Assembly (NCBI GenBank): GCA_015689685.1
Contig: WVSL01000009.1
Coordinates: 1-64,000 of the forward strand
Direction: 5' to 3'
Source of the DNA: Rhodobacterales bacterium HKCCE2091
GTDB taxonomy: Bacteria; Pseudomonadota; Alphaproteobacteria; Rhodobacterales; Rhodobacteraceae
Length of the DNA: 64,000 nt
Shown: one piece after another, positions 18,308 through 25,977 of the stretch
Position numbering within the stretch: position 1 is the stretch's first letter
Layout of the letters: each line of letters opens with the position of its first letter
The notes under the pieces: generated by a model
What the model was told of the DNA's origin: nothing
Databases searched by the model: none
The model's input: the letters and a program-made list of their open reading frames with translations, nothing else
Translations under genes and position numbers: made by a program

Positions 18308-19032
18308 GCGCGCGGCGGGAATTCGCGGGCGAGCGCGGTCATCGCCGCCTCGACCGCCGCGCCGTCGGTGCCGCGGATGACGATGTTCGACCCGAACGCG
18401 CCGTTCTGCTGGAACGGGTAGGACCCGATGGAAACGCCCGGGTGCGCCTTCGCCAGCGCGGACAGGCCGGCGGCGATGTCGCCTTCGCCCCGGTCGATCC
18501 GGTAGGATTGCGACAGGAGCGGGGGGCCGCCCGCGATGGTCGGCAGAACCGAGGCCACCATCGCCTCGAAGATCGACGGAACACCGGCCATGACGTGGAC
18601 GTTGCCGAGCGTGAAGCCGGGCGCGCCGGAAATCGGGTTGTCGATGAGCGTCGCGCCGTCGGGAATGCGGGCCATGCGCAGACGCGCCTCGTTCAGCTCC
18701 GTCCCCATCGCCTCGTAGCGGCTGGCGAGGATCGCGCGGGCATCCTCCCGGACATCGATCGGCACGCCGAAGGCCGCGGCGATGGCGTCGGCGGTGATGT
18801 CGTCGTGCGTCGGCCCGATCCCACCCGAGGTGAAGACGTGGTCATGCGCCGCGCGCAGGGCGTTCACCGCGGCCACGATCCGGTCGTGGTCGTCGGTGAC
18901 GAAGCGCGCCTCGATCAGCGGAACGCCGTGCTTGGTCAGTTCGCCGGCGAGAAAGTGCATGTTGGCGTCGCGCGTGCGGCCCGAGAGGATCTCGTCGCCG
19001 ATCACCAGCATCGCCGCCGTGGGTGTGGTCAT
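18304..19032 (-). CDS. CinA-like molybdopterin-binding-fold protein
   Basis: The 242-residue protein is a MoCF/CinA N-terminal-type domain alone: GDEILSGRTRDAN near the start and TSGGIGPTHDD in the middle are family motifs. It lacks the C-terminal nicotinamide-nucleotide amidase domain of full CinA. Related stand-alone proteins are annotated as competence/damage-inducible or FAD-synthetase-like, without firm function. ATG at 19032 is chosen over an upstream in-frame start because it gives the standard N-terminus. It is the first gene of a four-gene overlapping operon and is divergent from sfsA, 46 bases away. Confidence 0.87.
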   Translation of the reverse strand: MTTPTAAMLVIGDEILSGRTRDANMHFLAGELTKHGVPLIEARFVTDDHDRIVAAVNALRAAHDHVFTSGGIGPTHDDITADAIAAAFGVPIDVREDARAILASRYEAMGTELNEARLRMARIPDGATLIDNPISGAPGFTLGNVHVMAGVPSIFEAMVASVLPTIAGGPPLLSQSYRIDRGEGDIAAGLSALAKAHPGVSIGSYPFQQNGAFGSNIVIRGTDGAAVEAAMTALAREFPPRA

Positions 19033-19078
19033 GTCCGGCTCCTTGAAGGCTCCCCGCCTTGGGTATAGGGCCGCCCTC

Positions 19079-19807
19079 ATGCGCTTTCAAACCCCGCTCG
19101 TGCGCGCGACGCTCATCCGCCGCTACAAACGCTTTCTCGCCGACGTCCGGCTGCCCGACGGGACCGAGGCGGTGGCCCACTGCCCGAACCCCGGCGCGAT
19201 GCTCGGCCTCGCCGATCCGGGTCTCGCGATCTGGGTGGAGCCGAACGACGATCCGAGGAAGAAGCTGAAATACGGCTGGCGGCTGGCGGAGTTGCCGGAC
19301 GGGCACTGGTGCGGGATAGACACGAGCGTGCCGAACAGGGTCGTTTTCGAGGCCCTGAGCGCCGGCGCGGTGGCCGAATTGTCCGGTTACGACCAGGTCC
19401 GGCCCGAGGTCGCCTACGGCACCGGCAGCCGGGTCGACTTCCTGTGCCGGGGCGCGGACCTGCCGGATGCCTATGTCGAGGTGAAGAACGTCCACCTTCG
19501 CCGCGACGGCGACCTCGCGGAGTTCCCCGACAGCGTGACGGCGCGCGGGGCGAAGCACCTGGCGGAGCTGTCGGAGATGGCGGCGCAGGGGCACCGGGCG
19601 GTGATGCTCTACCTCGTCCAGCGCACGGATTGCGCCCGGATGGGCTTTGCCGCCGACCTCGACCCGACCTACGCCGCGGCGGTCGAACGCGCCGCCGCGG
19701 CGGGGGTCGAGATGCTGGCCTACGACACCACGATCTCGCCCGAAGGCGTCGGCCTTGGGCGGGCCATCCCGGTTACTGGAAAATTACCTCTGGGTGCCAT
19801 AGATTGA
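19079..19807 (+). CDS. sfsA: Sugar fermentation stimulation protein homologue
   Basis: SfsA proteins have a conserved fold with an OB-like nucleic acid binding region and a nuclease-like core; their role is not settled. This 242-residue protein shows the family motifs CPNPGAMLGL, SRVDFL, VEVKNVHL and FPDSVTARGAKHLAEL. The D..EVK arrangement resembles a PD-(D/E)XK nuclease core. The ATG at 19079 is the standard start (MRFQTPLVRATL). Methionine aminopeptidase follows after 23 bases, an arrangement frequent in alphaproteobacteria. Confidence 0.93.
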   Translation: MRFQTPLVRATLIRRYKRFLADVRLPDGTEAVAHCPNPGAMLGLADPGLAIWVEPNDDPRKKLKYGWRLAELPDGHWCGIDTSVPNRVVFEALSAGAVAELSGYDQVRPEVAYGTGSRVDFLCRGADLPDAYVEVKNVHLRRDGDLAEFPDSVTARGAKHLAELSEMAAQGHRAVMLYLVQRTDCARMGFAADLDPTYAAAVERAAAAGVEMLAYDTTISPEGVGLGRAIPVTGKLPLGAID

Positions 19808-19830
19808 CCGCAAGCCAGAAGGAGCACGCA

Positions 19831-20646
19831 TTGGACGGATTCCACGGCCGGCTGACGAAAGACGGCATCCGTATCCACAAGCCCGAGGATTTCGCCGGTA
19901 TGCACCGCGCGGGGGAACTTGCCGCGCGCATTCTCGACGACGTGGCCGACCGGGTGCAGCCCGGCGTGACCACCGCCGAGATCGACGACTGGATCACCGC
20001 CGAGGTCGAGCGGGCGGGCGCGATTTCCGCGACCATCGGCTACCGCGGTTACCAGCACGCGAGCTGCATCAGCGTGAACCACGTCGTCTGCCACGGCATT
20101 CCGGGGCAGAAGATCCTGAAGGACGGCGACATCCTCAACATCGACGTCACCGTGATCGTCGATGGCTGGTACGGCGATTCCAGCCGGATGTACGCGGCGG
20201 GCCGGATCGGCCGCAAGGCGGAGCGGCTGGTCGAGGTCACCCATGACGCCCTGATGATCGGGATCGAGGCGGTGCGCCCCGGCAACACCTTCGGCGACAT
20301 CGGCCACGCGATCCAGACCTACGTCGAAGCCAACCGGATGAGCGTGGTGCGCGACTTCTGCGGCCATGGGCTCGGCCAGGTGTTCCACGCGCCGCCGAAC
20401 GTGCTGCATTACGGCCGCCCCGGCACCGGCCCGGTGCTGGAGGAAGGCATGTTCTTCACCATCGAGCCGATGGTGAATCTCGGCCGCCCGGAAACCAAGG
20501 TGCTGGCCGACGACTGGACCGCCGTCACCCGCGACAAGTCGCTGTCGGCGCAATTCGAACACTCCGTTGCGGTCACCTCGACGGGGGTGGAAATCTTCAC
20601 GCTCTCGCCGGCGGGCCGCTTCCACCCGACCTGGAAAGACGCATGA
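19831..20646 (+). CDS. map: Methionine aminopeptidase type I
   Basis: Map removes the initiator methionine from new proteins. The 271-residue protein contains the metal-binding motifs NIDVTVIVDGWYGDSS, GHGLGQVFH, FFTIEPM and QFEHSVAV. The start is TTG at 19831: it has AGAAGGAG six bases upstream and no in-frame ATG precedes the conserved region. A longer frame through sfsA is a shadow. The stop overlaps the start of the next gene (ATGA), suggesting coupled translation. Confidence 0.94.
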   Translation: MDGFHGRLTKDGIRIHKPEDFAGMHRAGELAARILDDVADRVQPGVTTAEIDDWITAEVERAGAISATIGYRGYQHASCISVNHVVCHGIPGQKILKDGDILNIDVTVIVDGWYGDSSRMYAAGRIGRKAERLVEVTHDALMIGIEAVRPGNTFGDIGHAIQTYVEANRMSVVRDFCGHGLGQVFHAPPNVLHYGRPGTGPVLEEGMFFTIEPMVNLGRPETKVLADDWTAVTRDKSLSAQFEHSVAVTSTGVEIFTLSPAGRFHPTWKDA

Positions 20647-21314
20647 TCCGTATCACCCTGCTTGCGCTGGCCCTCGCCGGCCTGCCCGCCGCTGCGCCCG
20701 CGCAGGAGGCATCCGTCGAATTCAACCTGTTCGAGCTCGAGGGCTTCACCCGCGCCCGCATCTTCGAGTTCGACGAGGATTACACCGAGCAGTTCGGCAT
20801 CGATGTGCCGGTCCCGTTCCAGGTCTCGATCCCGATCGACGACAGCATCGAGCTGATCTCGGACGGGCGGCCCGACGGCGGTGCCTTCGTGAAGTTCACC
20901 TTCGCCACCGCCGAGGAAAACCGCCGCTTCGTCGAGAACATCCAGATCGTCGACGCGACCTTCCCGATCCCCGAAGGCGTCGAGGACCCGGAAGGCCAGC
21001 GCATCATGATCGCCGCGCGGCTGTTGCAGGAACAGGTGTTCCCGCAGGCCGTGCAGGGCTTTTCCGATCCGGAGGTCCTGGCGCTGGAACGCTTCGAGGT
21101 TGGCGAGATCGTCGGCGCGCGGCTGGTCGGCAGCTACGTCGATCCGACCATCGGGCCGATGCTCCTGCACCTCGTCGCGCTGCCCCATCCGCGCCAGGCC
21201 GAAAGCTACGTCGCGGTGGCGAACATCAACCTCACGCTGGTCCCGGTGACGACGCCGGAATCCCTGACCGGGGCCTTGACCAGCCGGGTGCTCGGCAGCT
21301 TCACCTACCGCTGA
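20643..21314 (+). CDS. Exported protein of unknown function
   Basis: The 223-residue product has a clear Sec signal peptide (MIRITLLALALAGLPAAAPA, cleavage near AQEA). The mature chain is acidic and beta-rich with no cysteine; I recognise no domain. Motifs worth noting are FDEDYTEQFGIDVPVP and PFQVSIPIDDS. It overlaps map by ATGA and ends convergent with the PstS/OmpA gene, with stops directly adjacent (21314 and 21315). Coupling to map is probably just operon organisation. Confidence 0.75.
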   Translation: MIRITLLALALAGLPAAAPAQEASVEFNLFELEGFTRARIFEFDEDYTEQFGIDVPVPFQVSIPIDDSIELISDGRPDGGAFVKFTFATAEENRRFVENIQIVDATFPIPEGVEDPEGQRIMIAARLLQEQVFPQAVQGFSDPEVLALERFEVGEIVGARLVGSYVDPTIGPMLLHLVALPHPRQAESYVAVANINLTLVPVTTPESLTGALTSRVLGSFTYR

Positions 21315-22847
21315 TCATTCCAGCCAGACCTCGACCCGCCGGTTGACGGCGGCGCCCCAGGCGGTGTCGTCGCAGGCGATCGGGAGCGCTTCGCCAAAGG
21401 CCGCGATGCGCAGTTCGACCCGCGCGAGGTCGGCGGTGGCCGCGGCCTCCATCACGGCGCGGCGCACGGTTTCGGCCCGGTTGCGCGCCAGCGCGATGTT
21501 GGCCCCGGCCCGCCCCGCGCTGTCCGAGAACCCGACGAAGGTCAGCCGCCGCCCGTCGTATTCGCCCTGTTCGATGGCCCGGGCCAGTCGCGAGATCGCG
21601 GACAGCGACTGGGTGTCGAACTCGGTCGATCCGCCCGAGAACCGGAAGGTCGGAGACAGCCGCGCGGCATCCTCCATCCGCGCGGCCAGGCGTTGCAGGT
21701 CGGCCAGCGACACGTCCGCCCCGGCCGCGGCGATGGCATTGGCCAGCCTCCGGCCCTGGTCCTCGACCGGGCTTTCGGTGATCGACTGGCTGACGAACCC
21801 CGCCCGCCGGATCACCCGTTCGGCCACCGCGCTTTCGAGGAAACCGAGGAACTCGCGCACCAGCCGCGGCAACCGGCGCGGCGGGGTGTAGACGAATAGC
21901 GGCGCGGTCAGCGGGTAATCCTGCGATTTCAGGGATTCCGGGCTCGCCTCCAGCGAGAAGCCGCAGGGGCCGGTCAGGTCGATCGCACGCGCGTTTCCGA
22001 CCGCCGAATAGGCGGTGACGCCGATCGCGTAGGGGTCGCGCGCGACCGCGTCGGACAGGTCCCGGGGGTCGTCGTGGCGGATGATGCCATCGGCCAGCGG
22101 ACGGGTGGTTCCGGCGAGGATCTCGGCCTCGAACGCCTGCGACAGCCCCCCGGTCGCCGCCGTCAGATGCAGCCGCACCGGGGCATCCGGCCCGCCGAGG
22201 TCGACCCAGTTCGCGATCTCGCCGGTATAGAGCCGCACCAGATCCTCGGGCGAGATCTCCCGCACCGGCAGCGCGCGCGAGGTCACCGGCACCAGCGCGT
22301 CGAGCCCGATCACCCGCCCCCGCCGCGCCAGCGCCGTCTGCCCGCCATCGGCCCGCGCCTCCATCGCCAGCGGCTCGCGCAGGGCGAGCGCGAGGTCGGC
22401 ATCCTCGTTCAGTAGTGCGAGGAACCCGTCCTCGGTCGTGCCGGGGGTGACGGCGAAGCGCGCCGCGACGGTCCCGTCCTCGCGCGCAAGCTCGTAGGTC
22501 GTGCCCCCGGTGCCGAGTTGCCGGGTGACGGTGAACCCGCGTTCCGCCGCGAAGGCATCGACCAGCGCGGGCAGGAGCGTCTCGGCGATGATCGCCGCGC
22601 CGGCGAAGCGGGCCTCGGCCACGAAAGCCGAGAGGTCCGGGCAACCCGGCCCGGCGCAGGACACGCCCTCCGCGCTGACGGTGAGCGGGCCGTAGACGGA
22701 GGAGACGCGGTAGAATTCGCCGTCGAACGCCAGCAGGCTGCCGCTCAGCTCGATCGCGCCGTCATGGGAGGTCAGCGTGATGTCCTGCGCCCAGGCGGCG
22801 GCGGGGGCACATGCGGCCAAAGCAAAGGCGAATAGCGGGGATCTCAT
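21315..22847 (-). CDS. PstS-like substrate-binding domain fused to OmpA domain
   Basis: The 510-residue protein starts with a signal peptide (MRSPLFAFALAACAPAAAWA). Residues about 70-340 look like a phosphate-ABC-type binding protein (PstS/PBP-like): ELAREDG, VPVTSRALPVREISPEDL, RLYTGEIANWVDLGG and SQDYPLTAPLFVYTP. Residues about 390-510 are an OmpA C-terminal domain with LTFVGFSDSAG and ALARNRAETVRRAV plus NRRVEVWLE. It is therefore a periplasmic ligand-binding protein tied to peptidoglycan, without ABC transporter genes nearby. Such fusions are known in alphaproteobacteria, but the ligand is unknown. Confidence 0.86.
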   Translation of the reverse strand: MRSPLFAFALAACAPAAAWAQDITLTSHDGAIELSGSLLAFDGEFYRVSSVYGPLTVSAEGVSCAGPGCPDLSAFVAEARFAGAAIIAETLLPALVDAFAAERGFTVTRQLGTGGTTYELAREDGTVAARFAVTPGTTEDGFLALLNEDADLALALREPLAMEARADGGQTALARRGRVIGLDALVPVTSRALPVREISPEDLVRLYTGEIANWVDLGGPDAPVRLHLTAATGGLSQAFEAEILAGTTRPLADGIIRHDDPRDLSDAVARDPYAIGVTAYSAVGNARAIDLTGPCGFSLEASPESLKSQDYPLTAPLFVYTPPRRLPRLVREFLGFLESAVAERVIRRAGFVSQSITESPVEDQGRRLANAIAAAGADVSLADLQRLAARMEDAARLSPTFRFSGGSTEFDTQSLSAISRLARAIEQGEYDGRRLTFVGFSDSAGRAGANIALARNRAETVRRAVMEAAATADLARVELRIAAFGEALPIACDDTAWGAAVNRRVEVWLE

Positions 22848-22880
22848 GCCGGCCTGCGGCCCCGCGGGGCCCTGTCCTTG

Positions 22881-23831
22881 TCAGTTGGCCGCGATCCTCA
22901 GGTCCCCGAACAGATTTTGCAACACCATAACCTGCCCGGCCTCGGCGCACCCCGGCAGGGTGAAGGCGACGCGGCTCTGCGCGAGGTCGCCGTCGCGGGT
23001 GGTGGCCACCGTCCCGGCCTCGACCGCGGTGCCGCAATTGCCAGCGTCAACCGGGACTTCGACGCTCAATCGCACGACGCCACCCTCGCCCGGAAGCGTG
23101 TCGCGCGGGAAGGTGTAGACCAGCGTCTGCGCGGCGCCCTGCGTCCCGAGCGCGGTCAGGAACCCGCCCTCGCCGCGCATCGCGGCCCCCGGCGATCCCG
23201 GCGCGGCGGGCCGGACATGTCCCGCGCCGCCGCGGACGGCCCCGCGTTCCCGCGCATGAAGTTCCACTCCGGAGGCACCGGACCACGTCACCGCCGCGCG
23301 ATCGTAGTCAGCGAGGTCGGGGGCATCGGCCGCGATCTCGCGCGTCGCGCCGCCCGGCAGGGTCAGCCGGATCGCGGCGGGATCGGTCAGCACGGGCAGC
23401 AGCGCCTCGGCGCGGCCCATGAGATCGGTGCGAAGGGTGAACGACAGCCCCGCATGTTCGACGCGGATCGCGGCGTCGGCGTTGCACGGATCGGCCACCG
23501 TCAGCCGCACCATCGCCGGCGGCTCGGGCGCGGCACCGACGACGAGGCCGCAGGGCAGGCCATAGCGGCTGACCTCGTCGGGCAGGGACGGGGTCGCGGC
23601 GGGCACGTCGGTTCCGAAACGAGCGGGCAGGGGCGGCAGGTCGGGCAGTCGCGCGGCGATGACCGGCGCGTGTTCGGGTGCGGGCGCGGCGAGGTGCAGG
23701 GCCGCGCCGGTCATCGGCGGCAGTGCCGCCGCCCCGCCCGAACGCGGGTTCGTGCCTTGCCACCAGGCCCCGGCAACGGCGGCCAGCGCGAGTGCGACGG
23801 AAGCCAGTCGGATCGTCATCCGGCGTGTCAT
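22881..23831 (-). CDS. Membrane-anchored or exported protein, unknown
   Basis: The 316-residue product has an N-terminal hydrophobic helix after a basic start (MTRRMTIRLASVALALAAVA), which could be a signal peptide or anchor. The rest is Ala/Pro-rich and beta-rich with four cysteines (YGLPCGLVVG, VADPCNAD, AGNCGTA, LPGCAEAG), suggesting two disulfides. I recognise no domain. ATG 23831 has GAGGGAT upstream; ATG 23819 is an alternative. It lies 33 bases upstream of the PstS/OmpA gene on the same strand, so both are likely co-transcribed and both act in the periplasm. Confidence 0.75.
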   Translation of the reverse strand: MTRRMTIRLASVALALAAVAGAWWQGTNPRSGGAAALPPMTGAALHLAAPAPEHAPVIAARLPDLPPLPARFGTDVPAATPSLPDEVSRYGLPCGLVVGAAPEPPAMVRLTVADPCNADAAIRVEHAGLSFTLRTDLMGRAEALLPVLTDPAAIRLTLPGGATREIAADAPDLADYDRAAVTWSGASGVELHARERGAVRGGAGHVRPAAPGSPGAAMRGEGGFLTALGTQGAAQTLVYTFPRDTLPGEGGVVRLSVEVPVDAGNCGTAVEAGTVATTRDGDLAQSRVAFTLPGCAEAGQVMVLQNLFGDLRIAAN

Positions 23832-23980
23832 TATCGGACATCCCTCGAACGATATCAGTCGGTTATCTTGTGGATGGTTACGGCGGGACCGGGCCGGAAC
23901 GCGCGCGCTATCTGCGCCGGGGCAGCCAATTCGCCACGGGGTGATGCAAACGGGACTCACATCTGGCAGGCTCCGCCGCG

Positions 23981-24454
23981 ATGGAAACGCTCGCCACCCT
24001 CACCTCGCGCCACGCGCGGGACGGCCGTATCGACGGCATCCTGCTCAGGCCCGAACGTCGGGCCCCGGTGACCTCTGTGCCATCGGCGGAGCTGACGGTT
24101 TCGGGTCTTGCGGGCGATCATCGGGCGCGGCCGGGCAAGCGGGCGCTGACGCTGATCCAGGCCGAGCATCTGCCGGTCATCGCCGCCCTGGCCGGGCGCG
24201 AGGTGACGGCGGAAATGCTGCGGCGGAACATCGTCTTGTCGGGCATCAACCTCGGCGCCCTTCGGGGCGTGGAGCTTGCCCTCGGCCTGGCACGGATCCG
24301 GATCACCGGCCCCTGCGCACCCTGTTCGCGGATGGAGGAAGCGCTCGGCCCCGGCGGCTACAACGCCATGCGAGGGCACGGCGGCTGGTGCGCCGAGGTG
24401 CTGGAACCGGGCCCGGTTTCGGTCGGCGATGCGGTGGTTCCCGGTCCGGCGTGA
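23981..24454 (+). CDS. MOSC-domain protein
   Basis: The 157-residue protein is a single MOSC domain, the fold at the C-terminus of molybdenum cofactor sulfurases, which binds the cofactor or transfers sulfur. Conserved features are GLAGDHRARPGKRALTL (domain start), NIVLSGINL, and PCAPCSRMEEALGPGGY with the conserved cysteine, then a typical C-terminal GDAVV. It starts at ATG 23981 right after the divergent membrane-anchored gene, with 149 bases between. The physiological partner is not evident. Confidence 0.87.
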   Translation: METLATLTSRHARDGRIDGILLRPERRAPVTSVPSAELTVSGLAGDHRARPGKRALTLIQAEHLPVIAALAGREVTAEMLRRNIVLSGINLGALRGVELALGLARIRITGPCAPCSRMEEALGPGGYNAMRGHGGWCAEVLEPGPVSVGDAVVPGPA

Positions 24455-24464
24455 CCGTCGACCC

Positions 24465-25886
24465 CTAGCGCAGACGTTCCAGCACCGCGAGCGAGGCGTA
24501 GCCATCCGGCACGAGACCCTGTGCGGCCTGGTAGCGGCGCACGGCGTCGATCGTGTTCGGCCCGATGATCCCGTCGACGTTGCCGGGCGGGAAACCGGCG
24601 GCGGTCAGCCGCCTTTGAAGTTCCTGACGCTCGGCAAAGCTGAGCGCCCGGTCGCCGCGCGGCCAGCCGGCGCGGAACGGCCCGGCACCCGCGATGCGGT
24701 CGGACAGGTGGCCGACGGCGATGACATAGGCATCCGCGGGGTTGTAGCGCTCGATGACGTGGAAGTTATCGAAGATCACCAGCGGCACCCCCGCCGCCCC
24801 GGCGGGCAGCAGGATCGAGGCGCGGCCGTGGTCGGGGATCGGCTGGCCGTTCGTGAGCCGTACACCGGCGGCGTTCCAGTGCGACACCGGTCGCTTCACG
24901 CGTTCGCCCGACTGCGAGAAGTCGAAGCCCCGCGGCAGAACGACCTCCATCCCCCAGGGCTGTCCGTAGGTCCAGCCATGCTCGGCCAGGTAGTTCGCGG
25001 TCGAGGCGAGCGCGTCCACCGGGTTGTCCGACCAGATGTCGCGGCGGCCGTCGCCGTTGGCATCCTGCGCGAAGCTGAGGAAGCTCGTCGGCATGAACTG
25101 GGTGTGGCCCATCGCCCCGGCCCAGGACCCGGTCATGTGCCGCGCATCGACGTCGCCCGCCTGCAGGATCCGCAGGGCGGCGATCAGCTGTTCCTCGAAG
25201 AAGTCGCGGCGGCGGCCGTCATAGGCCAGCGTCGCCATCGCCTCGATGATGTTGGTGTCGCCGCGCATGTGGCCGTAGGCGCTCTCGAGCCCCCAGATCG
25301 CGGCCACGACCTCCGCCTCGACGCGGTAGCGGCGTTCGATCCCGTCGAGCGCGCTGCCGTGCTGCTGCAACGCCTCGCGCCCGTTCCGGACCCGCGTGTC
25401 CGACACCGCGCTGTCGAGGTAATCCCAGAGCGCGCGGGTGAATTCCGACTGGTTCCGGTCGCGGTCGAGCACCCGCGTGTTGAGCTGGATGCCGCTGAAC
25501 GCCTGCGAAAAGGTCGCGTCGGAAATCCCGGCATTTCGGGCGCGGGCGCGAAACCCCTCGATCCAGCGCGCAAACCCCGCGTCGGAGGCCCGCGCCTGGG
25601 CATGGGGTTCGACCTCGGTCACAGGGGCGGCAGGGGCGGCGGCGGTGCCGCGCGGCGACGGGCGGAGCGAGGACGGGACTTCGAGTTGCGCGAGCCGGGT
25701 CGCCGCGAGGCTTTGAACCGACTGCACCTCGGCCGCGACGATACCGGGCGCGGTTGGGCCGGGGGTTTCGGCACCGGGTGCGCCGGGTCGGACCGGCGGG
25801 CGCACGGAGGCTGACGGCGGATCGGCCCATCCGGCCCCGGCCGAAAGCCCCGCCAAGACGAAGATCGCAAGTCCTGTCACTCGCAT
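24465..25886 (-). CDS. Lytic murein transglycosylase, MltB/SLT_2 family
   Basis: This 473-residue exported enzyme cleaves peptidoglycan glycan strands. It has a signal peptide (MRVTGLAIFVLAGLSAGAGW), a Pro/Ala-rich linker, the SLT_2 catalytic domain (about 110-400) with the catalytic Glu in AAIWGLESAYG, MGHTQFMPTSFL and DIWSDNPVDALASTANYL, and a C-terminal peptidoglycan-binding repeat (GNVDGIIGPNTIDAVRRYQ). ATG 25886 is preferred: GCAGG lies just upstream, while the 12-residue extension from 25922 has no ribosome site. Confidence 0.92.
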   Translation of the reverse strand: MRVTGLAIFVLAGLSAGAGWADPPSASVRPPVRPGAPGAETPGPTAPGIVAAEVQSVQSLAATRLAQLEVPSSLRPSPRGTAAAPAAPVTEVEPHAQARASDAGFARWIEGFRARARNAGISDATFSQAFSGIQLNTRVLDRDRNQSEFTRALWDYLDSAVSDTRVRNGREALQQHGSALDGIERRYRVEAEVVAAIWGLESAYGHMRGDTNIIEAMATLAYDGRRRDFFEEQLIAALRILQAGDVDARHMTGSWAGAMGHTQFMPTSFLSFAQDANGDGRRDIWSDNPVDALASTANYLAEHGWTYGQPWGMEVVLPRGFDFSQSGERVKRPVSHWNAAGVRLTNGQPIPDHGRASILLPAGAAGVPLVIFDNFHVIERYNPADAYVIAVGHLSDRIAGAGPFRAGWPRGDRALSFAERQELQRRLTAAGFPPGNVDGIIGPNTIDAVRRYQAAQGLVPDGYASLAVLERLR

Positions 25887-25977
25887 CCTGCACCTGCTCT
25901 GTTTCTCGTTGCCGGGGATCATAGCGGTTTTGACCGCCTGCCGACAGGGCCGGGTGGAACCGCTTGCGGCGGCCCGC

